64,000 nt of DNA from Quillaja saponaria (Eukaryota > Streptophyta > Magnoliopsida > Fabales > Quillajaceae): contig CM055611.1 of the NCBI GenBank assembly GCA_029379385.1, positions 806,001 through 870,000 on the forward strand, given 5' to 3'. The notes under the pieces are model-generated. The model ran no database searches, was not told the origin of the DNA, and saw only the letters and a program-made list of their open reading frames with translations. Every line of letters starts with the position of its first letter. The first letter of the stretch is position 1. The position numbers and the translations under genes are program-made. This document shows, one piece after another, positions 48,601 to 60,269 of this stretch.

Positions 48601-49161
48601 TGCTACCCCAACCTCTCTTCAAACATTTAGAAGTACGTGGTTGCACGTTTCAATGGAGAGATAAAGTATTTCAGGTATGCATGGCTTGGCTTCTAATATT
48701 TATTTTGCCTTTCTCAAGATCTTGCTCTGTGTAACTACCTGTTGATCTAATTTTATCAAAGGAAAGAATCTATTGGAAGTGTAACAACTGCACTTTCCTC
48801 AAGCAATGTTTTAGCCTCTCTTGCACCTCTGCTTATCATGGAAAGGATAAGTCATATTATTGTCCAAAGCAACTGAGTGTTGCTTGGTAGTTATGTATAT
48901 TATTGATTTAGAATCATGTGACGAATCAAACCAGACTGTCTTGCTAAGTCAATGGACCTAAGTTTATTAAAGATAGACATTATGATTATCACTTTTCGCC
49001 AAACCCATGCACTTGGTATTAAGGCTTAATCGAATTGTACTAAGTAATAGTTATGCAGTTGGAAGTGATTTGATTACATTATTGAGATTATTTTTCTATC
49101 ATGACAGGCTGAATTGGATCCTACGTGTTGGAAATTACAGCTGGAAGATATGGTTCATTAA
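45673..49161 (+). pseudogene. F-box/LRR-repeat protein (FBL3-like), coding frame broken by six single-base indels
   Basis: Homologue of Arabidopsis F-box/LRR protein 3. Exons: 45673-46311, 46624-46749, 47031-47135, 47216-47608, 47682-47811, 48038-48335, 48421-48674, 49108-49161. All have intact GT-AG sites and correct phases once the indels are allowed for. The F-box is in exon 1 (NPFDFLSEEIVFTILDLLSP), followed by cysteine-containing LRRs ([58 protein letters not shown]). The end is ELDPTCWKLQLEDM. Frame changes: one lost base near 47502; one gained base each near 48079, 48141, 48190, 48473 and 48508. As read, translation stops at about 47545. Either a young pseudogene or sequence error; sites and codons otherwise look maintained. 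The ATG at 45673 fits the family's start. Confidence 0.8.
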
Positions 49162-50290
49162 GACCTCTAAGTTTGGACAGAATGTTGCATCATGTGAATG
49201 TGAATTAAAGAGAAGTCCTATTTTAGTGTAAATTGTTCATGATATGATGAAATTTTTCTCCTGTCTGCTCATACAGCTGGAGGTGCGAATGAAGTGTATT
49301 TTGGAAACTTCCCAAGATATTCGAAACATTGAAACTTAGAAATGAAAGATGTTTTCGTTAGTCTTCTTTGTAATTTTATATCACTTGTTTCAGACAATCC
49401 ATTTGGTTCAACTGCCAATCATTTGTATAATTATAAAATTGCCATTTTACAAGTGCTGGCTGGAGTATGACTATAATTGAACCGCTGTGCTAGGTTATTT
49501 GCCCATGGAAAAGGCTTAAACCCAAACTCAGCCCTGATAATTATATACTGAGGCGCCCATAATGGACCGATATGAAATGTTCTGTACTAGAACTCAACTT
49601 ATCCTAGATACTTTTTTCTAGGATTTTTCTTCCATAACCCGAGCTCGGAGAAGAGGAAATAAGGGAGCCTTGGAGAAAATAAAAACACTCTAACCCCTCT
49701 CTCTCACTTCAATCATCTGATGCGAGTTTTATGTTGATCAAAGGCGCTCATATTATGAACAGCTCTAAACTGAGATACAATGATATTTGCAAATCAGTGC
49801 ATGCATCTCATAAAAGGAGTAGTAACTAATAATGTTTATTGGAATTATCAACAAAGAAAGATACAAATATGATTAGTAAAAATTTAACTCAATTAAATCT
49901 TTAATCTCAAACTAGTTGAGTCGGTCATATGAATCATTTTTTTTTTTCTATTTACATTGATCCAAACCCTATTAGTAACACCAAGAGCAATCATATCATT
50001 ATTAAGAATTTTTCAATGTAATTCTTGATATTCCTCTACATCGTTTGACCCCTTTCACTTGAATCAAGTCACTTTTCTAAGTATAATATTCACCCGTCTA
50101 TGTTGAATATGTCAAATTTGATTGTTTAATTTTATATTAACTCAAATCGAACAGTCACTATGAGTAACATTGTATATATATATATATATTTGAATATAAT
50201 TTTCAATGAACGTGTCAATTATTGTTATAAGAATTGTTATCATTTATAACTTGCACTGTTGTAAAATATTCACTTAAAACTACGAGTAAC
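49162..50290. other. F-box/LRR 3' flank and intergenic
   Basis: The first 250 bases may be 3' UTR. Beyond that it is AT-rich with a (TA)n run at about 50172-50188 and no coding signal. Confidence 0.4.
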
Positions 50291-50762
50291 TTAGATTTTA
50301 TCTCCATGTGATATGACTTATTCCCAAATGCATATATATATATATATATTTGGTTCATTTTGTTCACATTACCCCTTTGTCGTTTTGATTAAACTGTGTT
50401 TGGAAGCGAATCCATCCAAACTAACACTTTTAACTCATGTATACAGCATGTGAGTGTTACTTTTGCCCCAAAAATGCAAGTTTCTGTCCAAAAAACGCCT
50501 AATTGTAGATATAAGAAAGTAAAAGAGTTCATGCAAATTACAAACGCATTAGGGATTTAAGTGATTTTGGGAGAAAAAAAGAGAGAGGAGAGTTTTACAA
50601 GCAAAGATAACACCCACATGCTAGGCAAATGTATTACAAGTGTTAGTTTGGACAGAATTTGTCCAAACACAATTTAGTCCAAACGACGATGAGATATTTT
50701 GAGATAAAATGAATCATGTTTATGTGTTTTAGAAATAAGTCATACCATGTTAGGTAAAATAT
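50291..50762. mobile_element. Foldback MITE (~470 bp, arms ~140-190 bp)
   Basis: The left arm from about 50291 ('gatatgacttattc', 'ttcattttgt', 'tttgtcgtttt', 'gtgtttgga', 'tccaaactaacactt') is the reverse complement of the right arm about 50638-50762 ('aagtgttagtttgga', 'tccaaacac', 'aaacgacga', 'aaaatgaa', 'gaaataagtcatac'). Weaker pairing continues inward ('agcatgtgagtgtta' against 'taacacccacatgct'). No ORF. The superfamily cannot be told without a target-site duplication. Confidence 0.7.
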
Positions 50763-50779
50763 ACTTTACCCTAAAATTA

Positions 50780-51090
50780 ATTTCTCATTTTACATATAAA
50801 TTGTCAGAGTATATGACAATTTACGCTATAGTATGAATGAACAAAAAAATAGTCATAATCATTAGTGATTTATATGTTAAATAAAAATTGGCAGAGTCGC
50901 TGACGATTTACATGTAAATATGTTACAAATACAAATACAAATAGGCATAATGATTGACAATTTACTCTTATATTAAGAGAAAATTAGCTACTATGTGTAA
51001 ATATGTTATAGATACAAATAGGCATAATGATTGGCGATTTACTTCTTAAAATGAGTATTAAGATAAAAATTCGCTAACCTAAGTGACTAT
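50780..51090. repeat. Short direct repeats, unit ~83 bp
   Basis: 'gtaaatatgtta', 'atacaaataggcataatgattg' and 'gatttac/caatttac' recur at about 50914 and 50997, with older related pieces upstream ('gacaatttac', 'agtgatttat'). A small diverged minisatellite; no coding. Confidence 0.5.
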
Positions 51091-51277
51091 TTATGTACAA
51101 TTTGTTCTAAGAAAAAATGGGTCATGTTAATGACAGTTTACTGTGAAATGTATGCTAAATTTAGTGTATCTTAATAATATATTACATAAAATATCAAAAT
51201 TCATTATTAAGGTATAAACTAATAAGTTAATATTTATTAACTAGTTATTACTTTAATCGATAAATATATCAAGTTTA

Positions 51278-51420
51278 GCCGATGAGGTCTTAGTTTAATT
51301 GGTTAAAACAGAAGTGTTAGGACCACGAGGTCTCAAGTTCAAATCTCCCATACGTTGATATAATGATGGGGACCTCTCAATTTGGAAATCTTAATATCTC
51401 ATTAACAAAAATGTGTTAAA
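51278..51420 (+). mobile_element. tRNA-derived SINE-like relic
   Basis: An A-box-like TAGTTTAATTGG (51291-51302) and a B-box-like AGTTCAAATCT (51336-51346) are spaced about 33 bases apart, with 'gaccacgaggtctca' between them. This matches the internal RNA polymerase III promoter of tRNA-derived plant SINEs. The piece is followed by non-tRNA sequence ('gatgatggggacctctc'). It does not fold as a full tRNA. No clear tail or target-site duplication was seen. Confidence 0.5.
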
Positions 51421-51755
51421 TGACTATTTACTAATTTTTATATTTACTAATAAAAATATATAATTAAATGTTTCATATATATTTACAAATTAACCAATCT
51501 AAAAGAAATTGTAAATTTGTATATAGCATTACATTAGACAACCGTGAAGGAAATGTTCCATTTGAAAGCAAATTTGTAAGTGCAATTAGAATTCTTACCA
51601 AAAAAAAAAAAATCAGAAAAGATTGCTTCGCGAGTCTGCATATCTGTCTTACACACAAAGGGCAATGCCACTAGTAGCCGAAGCCTAAAGGCCCAAAAGA
51701 TTGCTTCTCCTCTTGGAAATTGCAATATGTCAAAACTCAAAAAGAAGAAATAAAA

Positions 51756-51827
51756 AGGTCCTACCGGGAGTCGAACCCAGGTCGCTGGATTCAAAGTCCA
51801 GAGTGCTAACCACTACACCATAGAACC
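51756..51827 (-). tRNA. tRNA-Gln (anticodon TTG)
   Basis: Read on the complement, the 72-nt sequence folds as a cloverleaf. The acceptor GGTTCTA pairs with TAGGACC (one G-T), with discriminator T. The D-arm is GTGT..GCAC, the anticodon stem CTGGA/TCCAG has loop CTTTGAA giving anticodon TTG (decodes CAA), and the T-arm is CTGGG-TTCGACT-CCCGG. Internal A and B boxes are intact, there is no intron and CCA is not encoded, as expected for a nuclear tRNA gene. Confidence 0.97.
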
Positions 51828-52483
51828 AGATGGCCTTTGTTCACATTAAGTCAATACCATCGTGTTGAGTAAGGGCATGATGAGCAAAATTTTAAGTAGG
51901 TTCATCTAAATATTGTAAATCTAACCTCGTCAAAAATTGATGTCGAAAAAGTTAAACACGAATTTTGCTCCTTTAATCTACCAAAAAAAAAAGAATTTTG
52001 CTCTTTTAGCATTCATTAGCCATTAGTTCACATAAAACCAAAAATACTATAACATGTTTTAATATTATTTGATTTATTTTTAAATGAAAATTTTGTCTAA
52101 ACATATATTAATTTAAATATGTAAAATAATGAAATATTAAATTACATTAAATGACCCGAATTTTATTTGTTGATTTCTTAAATAAAACTCTCAAATAAAT
52201 TACATAGGAGAAACATTATACACTCTTCTCACTAAAGATGGTATATATAAGTATATTCCCTAAAAATAATACCATTTCTCTCCTAAATTACTTGAGCAAA
52301 GCCAAGAAAAGAAAAATAAAAGTTGTAACTGGTATTCCTAAACGGTTCAATAACAGTGAAACCTAATCTTTTACACAAACGTGCCACATAGACAGACAGA
52401 TGGCAAAGCCATGTTACCCACCAGGACAGCCATCCAATCCTATGTCTTGTCCCTCAAGCCGCCAATCTTGTGTACCCAGTCCA

Positions 52484-52528
52484 AGTCAAACCCACAACCC
52501 TTGACCCAACCTTGTTTTCCATGGTCAA
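52484..52528. promoter_or_regulatory. Cluster of three W-boxes upstream of the WRKY gene
   Basis: Three WRKY-binding sites lie within 45 bases: AGTCAA (52484-52489, TTGACT on the complement), TTGACC (52501-52506) and GGTCAA (52523-52528). They are 160-210 bases upstream of the WRKY start codon. WRKY33-type genes are known to be controlled through such clusters, including by their own product, so auto- or cross-regulation by WRKY factors is likely. Confidence 0.65.
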
Positions 52529-52604
52529 ACATCTCTTTACCTTCTCAGAAACAACTTCAAAGACTTTTTTTCAAGTTTTGAACTACAAAGCTACAAACTC
52601 CACC

Positions 52605-52664
52605 ATGGAAATCAAACAATTTCTTCCTTCCCTCTCATACAAAATCCCTCAGCAGCCAAATTAA
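52605..52664 (+). promoter_or_regulatory. Upstream ORF (19 codons) before the WRKY start
   Basis: An ATG at 52605 in strong context (caccATGG) encodes 19 residues (starts MEIKQFLPS) and ends in TAA at 52664, 26 nt before the WRKY ATG at 52691. If it is in the mature leader it should compete for initiation. Because the uORF ATG context is better than that of the main ATG (ttcATGG), re-initiation or leaky scanning would be needed. Confidence 0.45.
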
Positions 52665-52690
52665 ATTCCTTCATCAAAACTCTTTATTTC

Positions 52691-55116
52691 ATGGGGACCT
52701 CTTTCACTGACCTCCTTTCCAATAGTAACATTAACATGGATGATAAAAATTGGGGATTTTCAGACTATAAAACAGAAAGATTTGGACTTGAAATTCCTAA
52801 ATTCAAGTCAGTTTCACCACCTCCAATACCCATTTCTCCAACTCCATTTACTCCTTCTTCTTATTTGTCTATGCCACCAGGTTTAAGTCCAACTGATTTC
52901 TTGAACTCGTCTTTGTTTCTTTCTTCACCAAATGTAAGTAACAACAACTCTGTACTCGATTTTGGTTTTTAATAAATTTATATGTTTCTGATTGTTACTG
53001 ATTGTGAGTGTTTCATATTTTTCTATGCTGGTTCAGATTTTTACTTCTCCAACAACTGGGTCTTTTCCTGGTCAGGGTTTCAACTGGATGACTAGTTCTA
53101 GTGAGAATCAGCAAACTGATCAGAAAGGAAATGAGAAAAGCCATCCTGACTTTTCATTCCAAACTCAAGCAAAGCCTCTATTTCAATCTTCTTCAACTAT
53201 GTTTTCTGGGGTATGTTCTTCCATTTCTTTTTGAACCATTTAACTGAATAAACATTTGGATTTTTGTCTGGTCTCTATGTCATTTATTGCTTGTTTTCTT
53301 TGTGCTATTGGATATTCTTAAAATTTTCAAACATATGGCTTCAGGTCTATTGTATTTTTTTACTGCTGTTTCTGGTTGCTTTGTCAGTTCTGAAACCCCT
53401 TTTCAATATCAAAACAAGACCCGAGAATTATATAAAAAAATAATGTTGGGACAAAATATAAACTTCTGTACAAATTATTATATTGACAAAAGGAGATAGT
53501 TTTATAGATGGACTTTAGTTTGATTTGTCTTTAATACTTGTTCTGCTTGATCAGCAGCAGGAATCACTAAAGAAGGAAGAAAAACAATTTGAGGTTTCAT
53601 TAGATCTGAAGACAACAGGAATGAAATCCGAATATCCACCAACCCAGAGATTTACCTCAGAAATGGCCTCAATCAAACCAAACATACAGAGTTTCAACAT
53701 CATTCAACCATCTCAGTCTATTAGAGAGCAAAGAAGATCAGAAGATGGGTATAACTGGAGAAAATATGGACAGAAACAAGTAAAAGGAAGCGAAAATCCT
53801 CGCAGTTATTACAAGTGCACTAACCCGAATTGCCCAATGAAGAAGAAAGTTGAGAGGTCTTTGGATGGACAGATTACTGAAATAGTATATAAGGGAAGTC
53901 ATAACCATCCAAAGCCTCAATCTACTAGAAGATCGAGTTCTCAAGCGATTCAACCTTCTTCTTCATGCACCAATTCAGGGATTTCTGATCAGTCAGTTGT
54001 AACATTAGGCAATGCAGCAATGGAGCCTTTGACAATGCAAGATGACTCTTCAGTCTCAATTGGAGAGGAAGACTTTGATCAAAGATCACAAACAAGTAAT
54101 TCTATAGGAGGATATGATGATGAAAATGAACCTGAGGCCAAAAGATGGTAAGACTGGTGAAGTACAAGAATGATTGCCTAGTTATAATATCACTTTGAAA
54201 TGAAATTACAATATGGGTCTGATTTCTGATTCTATGTAGTACTAATTCAAACTTTAATTTTTTGTAGGAAAGGAGAAAATGAATTTGAGGGTTATTCAGC
54301 TTCCGGGAATAGAACTGTGAGGGAACCTAGAGTTGTAGTTCAAACAACAAGTGAAATTGATATTCTTGACGATGGCTATAGATGGAGGAAATATGGACAG
54401 AAAGTTGTTAAAGGAAATCCAAATCCAAGGTATGCAATCCTGACCTCATGCACTGAAGCTTGCTTTAGCCTTGTGAATGTGATAAAATTTGTAGGATTTG
54501 GGGAAAAACTTAAAAATGAAAATGAGTGCTAGTAGAATTCATCATGTTAATGCTTAAACAGAAACAAATGTGCCATTTCTTTAGAATATTTGTTCTATAG
54601 ACTAAACTTCATGAAGTTGTTTGCTTAGCTTTGTACAATTTCTGTAATCTGCAGGAGTTACTACAAATGTACGTTTGTGGGTTGTTCAGTGAGGAAACAT
54701 GTTGAGAGAGCATCCCAGGATCTGAAGGCTGTGATCACAACTTATGAAGGTAAACACAACCATGATGTCCCTGCTGCACGTGGCAGCGGCAGCTATACAA
54801 CGAATAGAACTTCATCGGTTAATAATACCACCAGTGCACCTATGCCTATAAGACCCTCAGCGATGCCCAATTACTCTAATAAAACAAGTTTCACAAATTC
54901 CCTGCCATGACACAAGGAAACCAACATCTGGCAATCAAGAACCATTTACACTGGAAATGTTGCAGAACTCAGGTAGTTTTGGCAATTCGGGTTTTGGTAG
55001 ATCAACCTGGCACCTATACAAATCATACACAATTCTCAGATGTGGCATTTGCCAAGGCCAAGGCTGAATGGAATGACGACACATTCCTTGATTCATTCCT
55101 GTCAAAGAATTTTTAG
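52691..55116 (+). CDS. WRKY transcription factor, group I (WRKY33-like), with C-terminal frame breaks
   Basis: Nuclear regulator of pathogen and stress responses that binds W-boxes. Five exons: 52691-52933, 53037-53210, 53555-54147, 54268-54429, 54655 to end. The N-terminus TSFTDLLSN and the proline-flanked serines ([19 protein letters not shown]) match the MAPK-phosphorylated cluster of WRKY33. Two WRKY domains follow. The first has WRKYGQK at 53756, then C-X4-C...HNH. The second has WRKYGQK at 54383, then CTFVGC...HNH, with the intron in the usual second-domain place (NPR/SYYKC). As read, the frame stops at TGA 54908-54910. The expected tail ([13 protein letters not shown]..., then [12 protein letters not shown]...SFLSKNF) continues in the other two frames to TAG at 55116, with one extra base near 54905 and another near 55005. 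The DNA-binding parts are intact. Confidence 0.88.
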
Positions 55117-55856
55117 ATTTAGAGAAGCAAGTTAGTATATCAATCATTTGTGCCTTTGTGTAATTACTTAGGTGTTTAGCTATTTTTCCAAATAACAAAG
55201 AAATGATTATACTATTTACCTCTGTTAGATTAGGAATTGCTACCAGTTAGTAGGCATTTGTTATCTGTTAAGGGCCATTAGAAGCTTGAGAAGAAGCGGG
55301 CCTTGCTTCAGTTTCTTTGTACTAGTAAACACAGAAAATGATTTGACAGATAGATTATCATTTTATCAAGGTCATGCTAAACGATTTTTACTTTGTAAGA
55401 TGTGGTTTTAGCAAGTGCTACGAAGTTGTTTTTATATTTTTTTTATTCTTTTTACCTGTTGTGATATATTGATACATTGCTGAATCTTTTTTTATTTTCT
55501 GATTTTCTGCCTATCCAGTTAATGAAAAGAAGAAATAAATCCCTTTTATATTTTCTCATAAACCTGATTGCTTGCATATATTCCAATTCAATAATGACTC
55601 ACATAGGACCAGATGATACAAAATGCTGAGCTTAACTTCATCACATACATTTCAAACAACAAAAGCAAGCCTTGATCTTCAATTATTGGGATCGTTGGTT
55701 ACAAATCTTCGTAAAACTAGTTGGTATGCTTCACATAAATTCTATTCCTAGCTTGTTTACCCGCAATTATACATTTAGTTGCGGGACTGAAGCCAAATAA
55801 TAATTTTGGTAAAAATATTTAACTATAAAAAGACAGAAATAAAAAAGGAGGAGGAA
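55117..55856. other. Convergent 3' flanks of the WRKY and CASP-like genes
   Basis: The WRKY gene (+) and CASP-like gene (-) converge here. T- and A-rich stretches consistent with two 3' UTRs; no further gene seen. Confidence 0.45.
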
Positions 55857-57697
55857 TCAAATATAAGATTGAGTTGATAAATTGTATCCAGAAATCATGG
55901 CTGATAATGCTAAACAGAAGAATGCCAAAAAACCCATGCTGATGGATGCCGCTGAAGAGTCTGTGAAAAAGTTGTCAGCTCCCTCTCTCATCCTATTTGT
56001 TAAGGGAACTGCTGAAGATGCCGCTGATATCAATAGATATGCCATTATCTGCAAATCAAACCATTCAGAGTCTCAAATTTTCATTCAATGTAGTAATAAT
56101 TCATAGTTTACAGAAATGAAAGCCAATAATATGACTAGAACAGGACTAATGGCCCAGCCGGAATAGATAACTTTGTTTAGTGAAGTTTGAAATTTTCAAA
56201 TGAAGTTTCTGCCACTAATATTTAGTCTTCAACAATAAATTATATGTGGACCCATCTGTACCATATTACAAGAACTACAACTGGGGCCAAACAAATTCTT
56301 TTCATGGTTATAAAAGCTTTTAGAAAGCTGGAGAAACTTCTATGACATCACAAAAACATTATACCTCTGTTAGCAAAAAACTTTCTTTTGTATTCAGTTT
56401 GTAGAGGTAACTTTTACAGAATAGTTTAAGATGCCAACTTTTTAAGAATTGCCTTTAGCTCAACATCAAAAGGTTCTCAACTTAAATCTTCATCCAAAGT
56501 AATATTATACTCAACGGAATTTCGTATGTTCAGCAAATAATAATAAAAATATGAACTTCAATTCCTACTCAGCATTTCAGCGCAGATCAAAATGCCACCT
56601 TTTATATTTCTATATGACATAGTGATGCGAATTCTCTCTATTTTATGTATATCACTTCCCGTTCCACCAATAACAACTTATGTCATTAAGGATTTACATG
56701 ATAAATGTGAGATTTAGTGATGTGACAGATTGTTATTGGTAAGACATGAATTGAGGCAGAAAAAAAGAAGAAGAAGAAGAAGACAGAGGGTGTGCATCCA
56801 CAGCAAGGAATTCCATTAAATAAACTCAGGAAGCTAAGAGCCTAAGACTCTCTTTCTTCATGAGCAAAACACCACGATTATCATGGTTATACATCATAAT
56901 GTTAGTCTGAGATTTGTTTATTTTTGTAAATTTCTCAAACTTAGATGTGATAACAGATAGAGATTCCAAGAAACTAATGACAAGTAAACTTATGCGGTGT
57001 ATCTTTCAGATTTCAATTCCAAAACACATTATTTGATTCCTTTCTACGGTACTTAGCCTCCAAAACAAAGCCACATGGATTACTGCTGGTTTTAAGAACA
57101 GCGTACACGGAAATCACTATGAAGAACGAAACCAAACCTGATCTCCAAAGAAATCTACCAATGCCGATGGTCGTTGTTGAAACAACCTTTTTCCAGTGGA
57201 TAATTCCTGAATTTGACGCCAAGCTTGTAATCCAGTGTATATTGTCGCCAAAATCCCCATTGCCAACAGATACCTATTTCAAAATTTCAATTCAACACAA
57301 ACCCAAATAGAAAAAGATTCAAACTTTTAATCAAATCCCCAACAATCTAAAATAAAAGAAAATTCTTACATACCCAAATCAATTTACAATTGAACTAGGA
57401 AAATGACTACCTAGTACCAACCTATATTCCTCGTATTTATCAAATTCTCTCCAATCACCATGTTTATTGCTAGCCATGATTAAGAAAGACAGCAAAGAGA
57501 AAAGCAGAGACAATCCTCTCAAACCCAAATACCCTCTTTTCATTAAATCCTCCCTCCTTCCACCGCCTTAGGATCCCTGGCACTCCGAATCCCGTATCCG
57601 CCATCTGGTTCTCAACCCCAGTTGCCGCCGGCTGGGCGGTGACAGGTGGCGGAGAATCAACATGTTTATTTGATTCTGGGTCTTCAATATTCGACAT
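55857..57697 (-). CDS. CASP-like protein, family 4 (CASPL4), with one frame break in exon 1
   Basis: Four-pass plasma-membrane protein related to Casparian-strip scaffold proteins; the role of CASPL4 members is poorly known. Exons on the complement: 57697-57422, 57273-57138, 56048-55857, with GT-AG sites and matching phases. Exon 1 has a proline-rich cytosolic N-terminus (SPPPVTAQP), GILRRWK, then in a shifted frame LMKRGYLGLRGL, a hydrophobic TM1 and ASNKHGDWREFDKYEEYR. Exon 2 has YLLAMGILATIYTGLQAWRQIQEL and ALVDFFGDQ. Exon 3 has IMAYLLISAASSAVPLTNRMRE, then ISMGFLAFFCLALSAMISGY, ending LSTQSYI. One extra G in the run at about 57550-57557 shifts the frame, so translation as read stops after about 75 residues. 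Without it the protein is about 200 aa, normal for the family. Confidence 0.85.
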
Positions 57698-60269
57698 TGA
57701 CAATTGGATTTAGAAGCTTTTGCTTCGGACAGACAACTAAGACGACGTTGGCCTTTTATAAAATATAAATATATAAAAGACTGGCTTTTTCCTACAGCTA
57801 TGGATTATGGAAGCTCAGAAACAAAGAGGAAATGACGTTTCAAGATTTTATTAGATGACAGAATAAGGGAGGTATAAGGTGTTTTACATTGGATTGGTGC
57901 TACTTTTTTTTCCTATTTTTCTCAGGAAATCACGAGTGGCGACAATGTAACGAACTTTGTTTCGGTTGATACGGTCCAAAGTGCCAAGTTAAGACAAAGC
58001 TTAGCTGTATACAACACATGCCAATTGTTAAATTTTAATCCTATATTTAGAATTTCTGATAAAATACTAGTACTTTTCTTAAATTAAAAAGAAGAAAAGA
58101 AGATTCCTAGCAAAAACAAAAAATGAAAGAAAAGAAGATGGAGTATATTACTACACGTCTACAACACAGGAAAATAAAAAAATCAAGAGGGTAAAATCTC
58201 ACTGTATGATTAAAAAATGTGATTATACTTTTCAACGAAAAGACAAATTCAAAATTTTAAATTTAATTTTTAATTGTTGATATTTAGTTGTAAAGTTGAG
58301 TTAATTAATGCATATTATTGAGTAAAAGTTATATATAATTATAGAAATAATATATAATATTTAACATGAAAACTCTCTGACTAAAAAAATAAATAAAATT
58401 ACGGACAAATGTCCACAAAAGTTTCCCGATCAATCAAACAAATTACATTAAATTTATATTATACACATCTTTATCTCATGAACCCAAATCATTCTCTTGC
58501 AACCAAATCTCAGCAGAGTAACATGTAAAATTATATATCTATAACTTTCAAAACCCTGTGTTTCATTACCAAACACAGGGTTCTGTTTTAAAGAGTGTGT
58601 TTGGTATGTCTATCCCACTCATGTAAAAGGCTCTATTGGATTACGTATTAACTTTTAGTTCATTTCAGCAAAAAAGCAAAGATAATTAAGTCTTCTAATA
58701 AATATATATTGATTTCTTTTATGCTTTTTATTAATCTCTAAGAAATAAGGAGACTCGTGAGCATATATAAGAAAATAATTTAAGTTTTTGAAGAAGAATG
58801 TTTTGGTCTTTATTTTTGTCTGACATGACTTCTCATGTCTCTGTTGGGATTATAGAGAATTCAAATTCATAATAAGAAATAAAGAAATAAAATCAAATAA
58901 TGAAATATTTATTTAATGAAAATTGAAAGTGGAAACGCAAAATTGAGGATCTGGATATGCCCTCATGTTTCTTGGAACATGAAGAAGTCAAGTACTTAGA
59001 GAAAAAAAATTGAAAAATTATTTTTGAATTAAACACATTTGAAAAAAAAAATATTGTCTTTCACTCTCTAATTGAATCTTTTATAGGACAAGAGATGATC
59101 TAAATTCATAAAACTAAGTTGTTACAAATAATTTTATAAGTGTTAATGATCATTGGGAACATTTATGCTTGCATATGCTAACTTCCTTCAGTTGAAAATT
59201 GGATTCATCATTCTCAATATAATTAACCTATAATGGGATTTCAAAGTAGATGGAACATCGAATCAGATGGTGAAATTAAACTATTAAGTGAAAATAATGG
59301 ATCAAAAAATATATGTCGGGACTGAGATTTGAAGAATTTTTTTTTTTCTGTATGGTATCTCTGAAAAATATATGAATTCAAAAAGTTAATTAATGAGTAA
59401 ATCTTCTTGACTAGGTTCCACTCCTCTTTAACACTCGTTAAAATGACTAGCGTCGTGACATGCACATACATTTGAGTTTTTTATTGTATTTATGTTATAT
59501 TTTTTATTTCTTTATCTATTTAAGAATATTTTTGTCACTTTAACATAATTTTTATGTTATTTCATAAATCCTAAAACTAGATAACAAATAAATAAATAAA
59601 ATGAATTGATTATTCCTCATTGATAATACCAAATAATGAAAATGAATAATCATTATATTCCACAACATTTCATTCTCATTCAAATTATGCAAAATTATTC
59701 ATGCATACTAAATTAGTCCCAATAGACTTTATTACATGATTTTAATACAGTATTATCAATAAATTATAATTTTTTAGAATATTTAGACAAAATGACACAT
59801 CTACTACCCTAAAATATCATCATTTTATCAATTCTGTCTTAAAGTTATTTTTTCTATTAATTTTGTCACATAATTTTTAACAATATCTTCTCATATTAAC
59901 CTAACACCATTACAATTTTAAATAGAAATTATTAATTTGGCTTAAATTAACCTACTTTATTTTCATATGTTCATATGTTCATATATTCGCCAATTTCATC
60001 ATAAACATAATTTTTATTATTATCAATTTCATCTTAAATGTATCATTTGTTTTGTCAATTTCATCTTAAAATATTCAAATCATCACAAACTTTAATTTTA
60101 TAATTATTAGCGATAGATAATGAAGAGTAGTGAGAAAGACAATACATGAGATAAATGATACAAGAAGAAGAAAATATCCAATATAGTAACCTATAAAACT
60201 ACATCTAATTAATTTAATGCATCTTAATTATTGTACGTTATATTAAAGGTTAACTCTAAATTCAGAAAT
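57698..60269. other. Intergenic, AT-rich, with one strong hairpin
   Basis: The first few hundred bases (57698-58030) are probably the CASP-like promoter and leader. The rest is very AT-rich with no coding region. ORFs such as 59241-59471 (-) have no recognisable domain. A perfect 12-bp stem hairpin lies at 58552-58582. Confidence 0.45.
58552..58582. repeat. Perfect 12-bp inverted repeat with 7-base loop
   Basis: AACCCTGTGTTT and AAACACAGGGTT flank the loop CATTACC. It is GC-rich against the AT-rich surroundings. It is not followed by a T-run, and no gene end is near. It could be the centre of an old foldback element or a structured RNA element; function unknown. Confidence 0.75.

Noticed and set aside
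51278..51350. Second tRNA gene
   Set aside because: A- and B-box-like motifs present but no acceptor or anticodon stem pairing; treated as a SINE relic.
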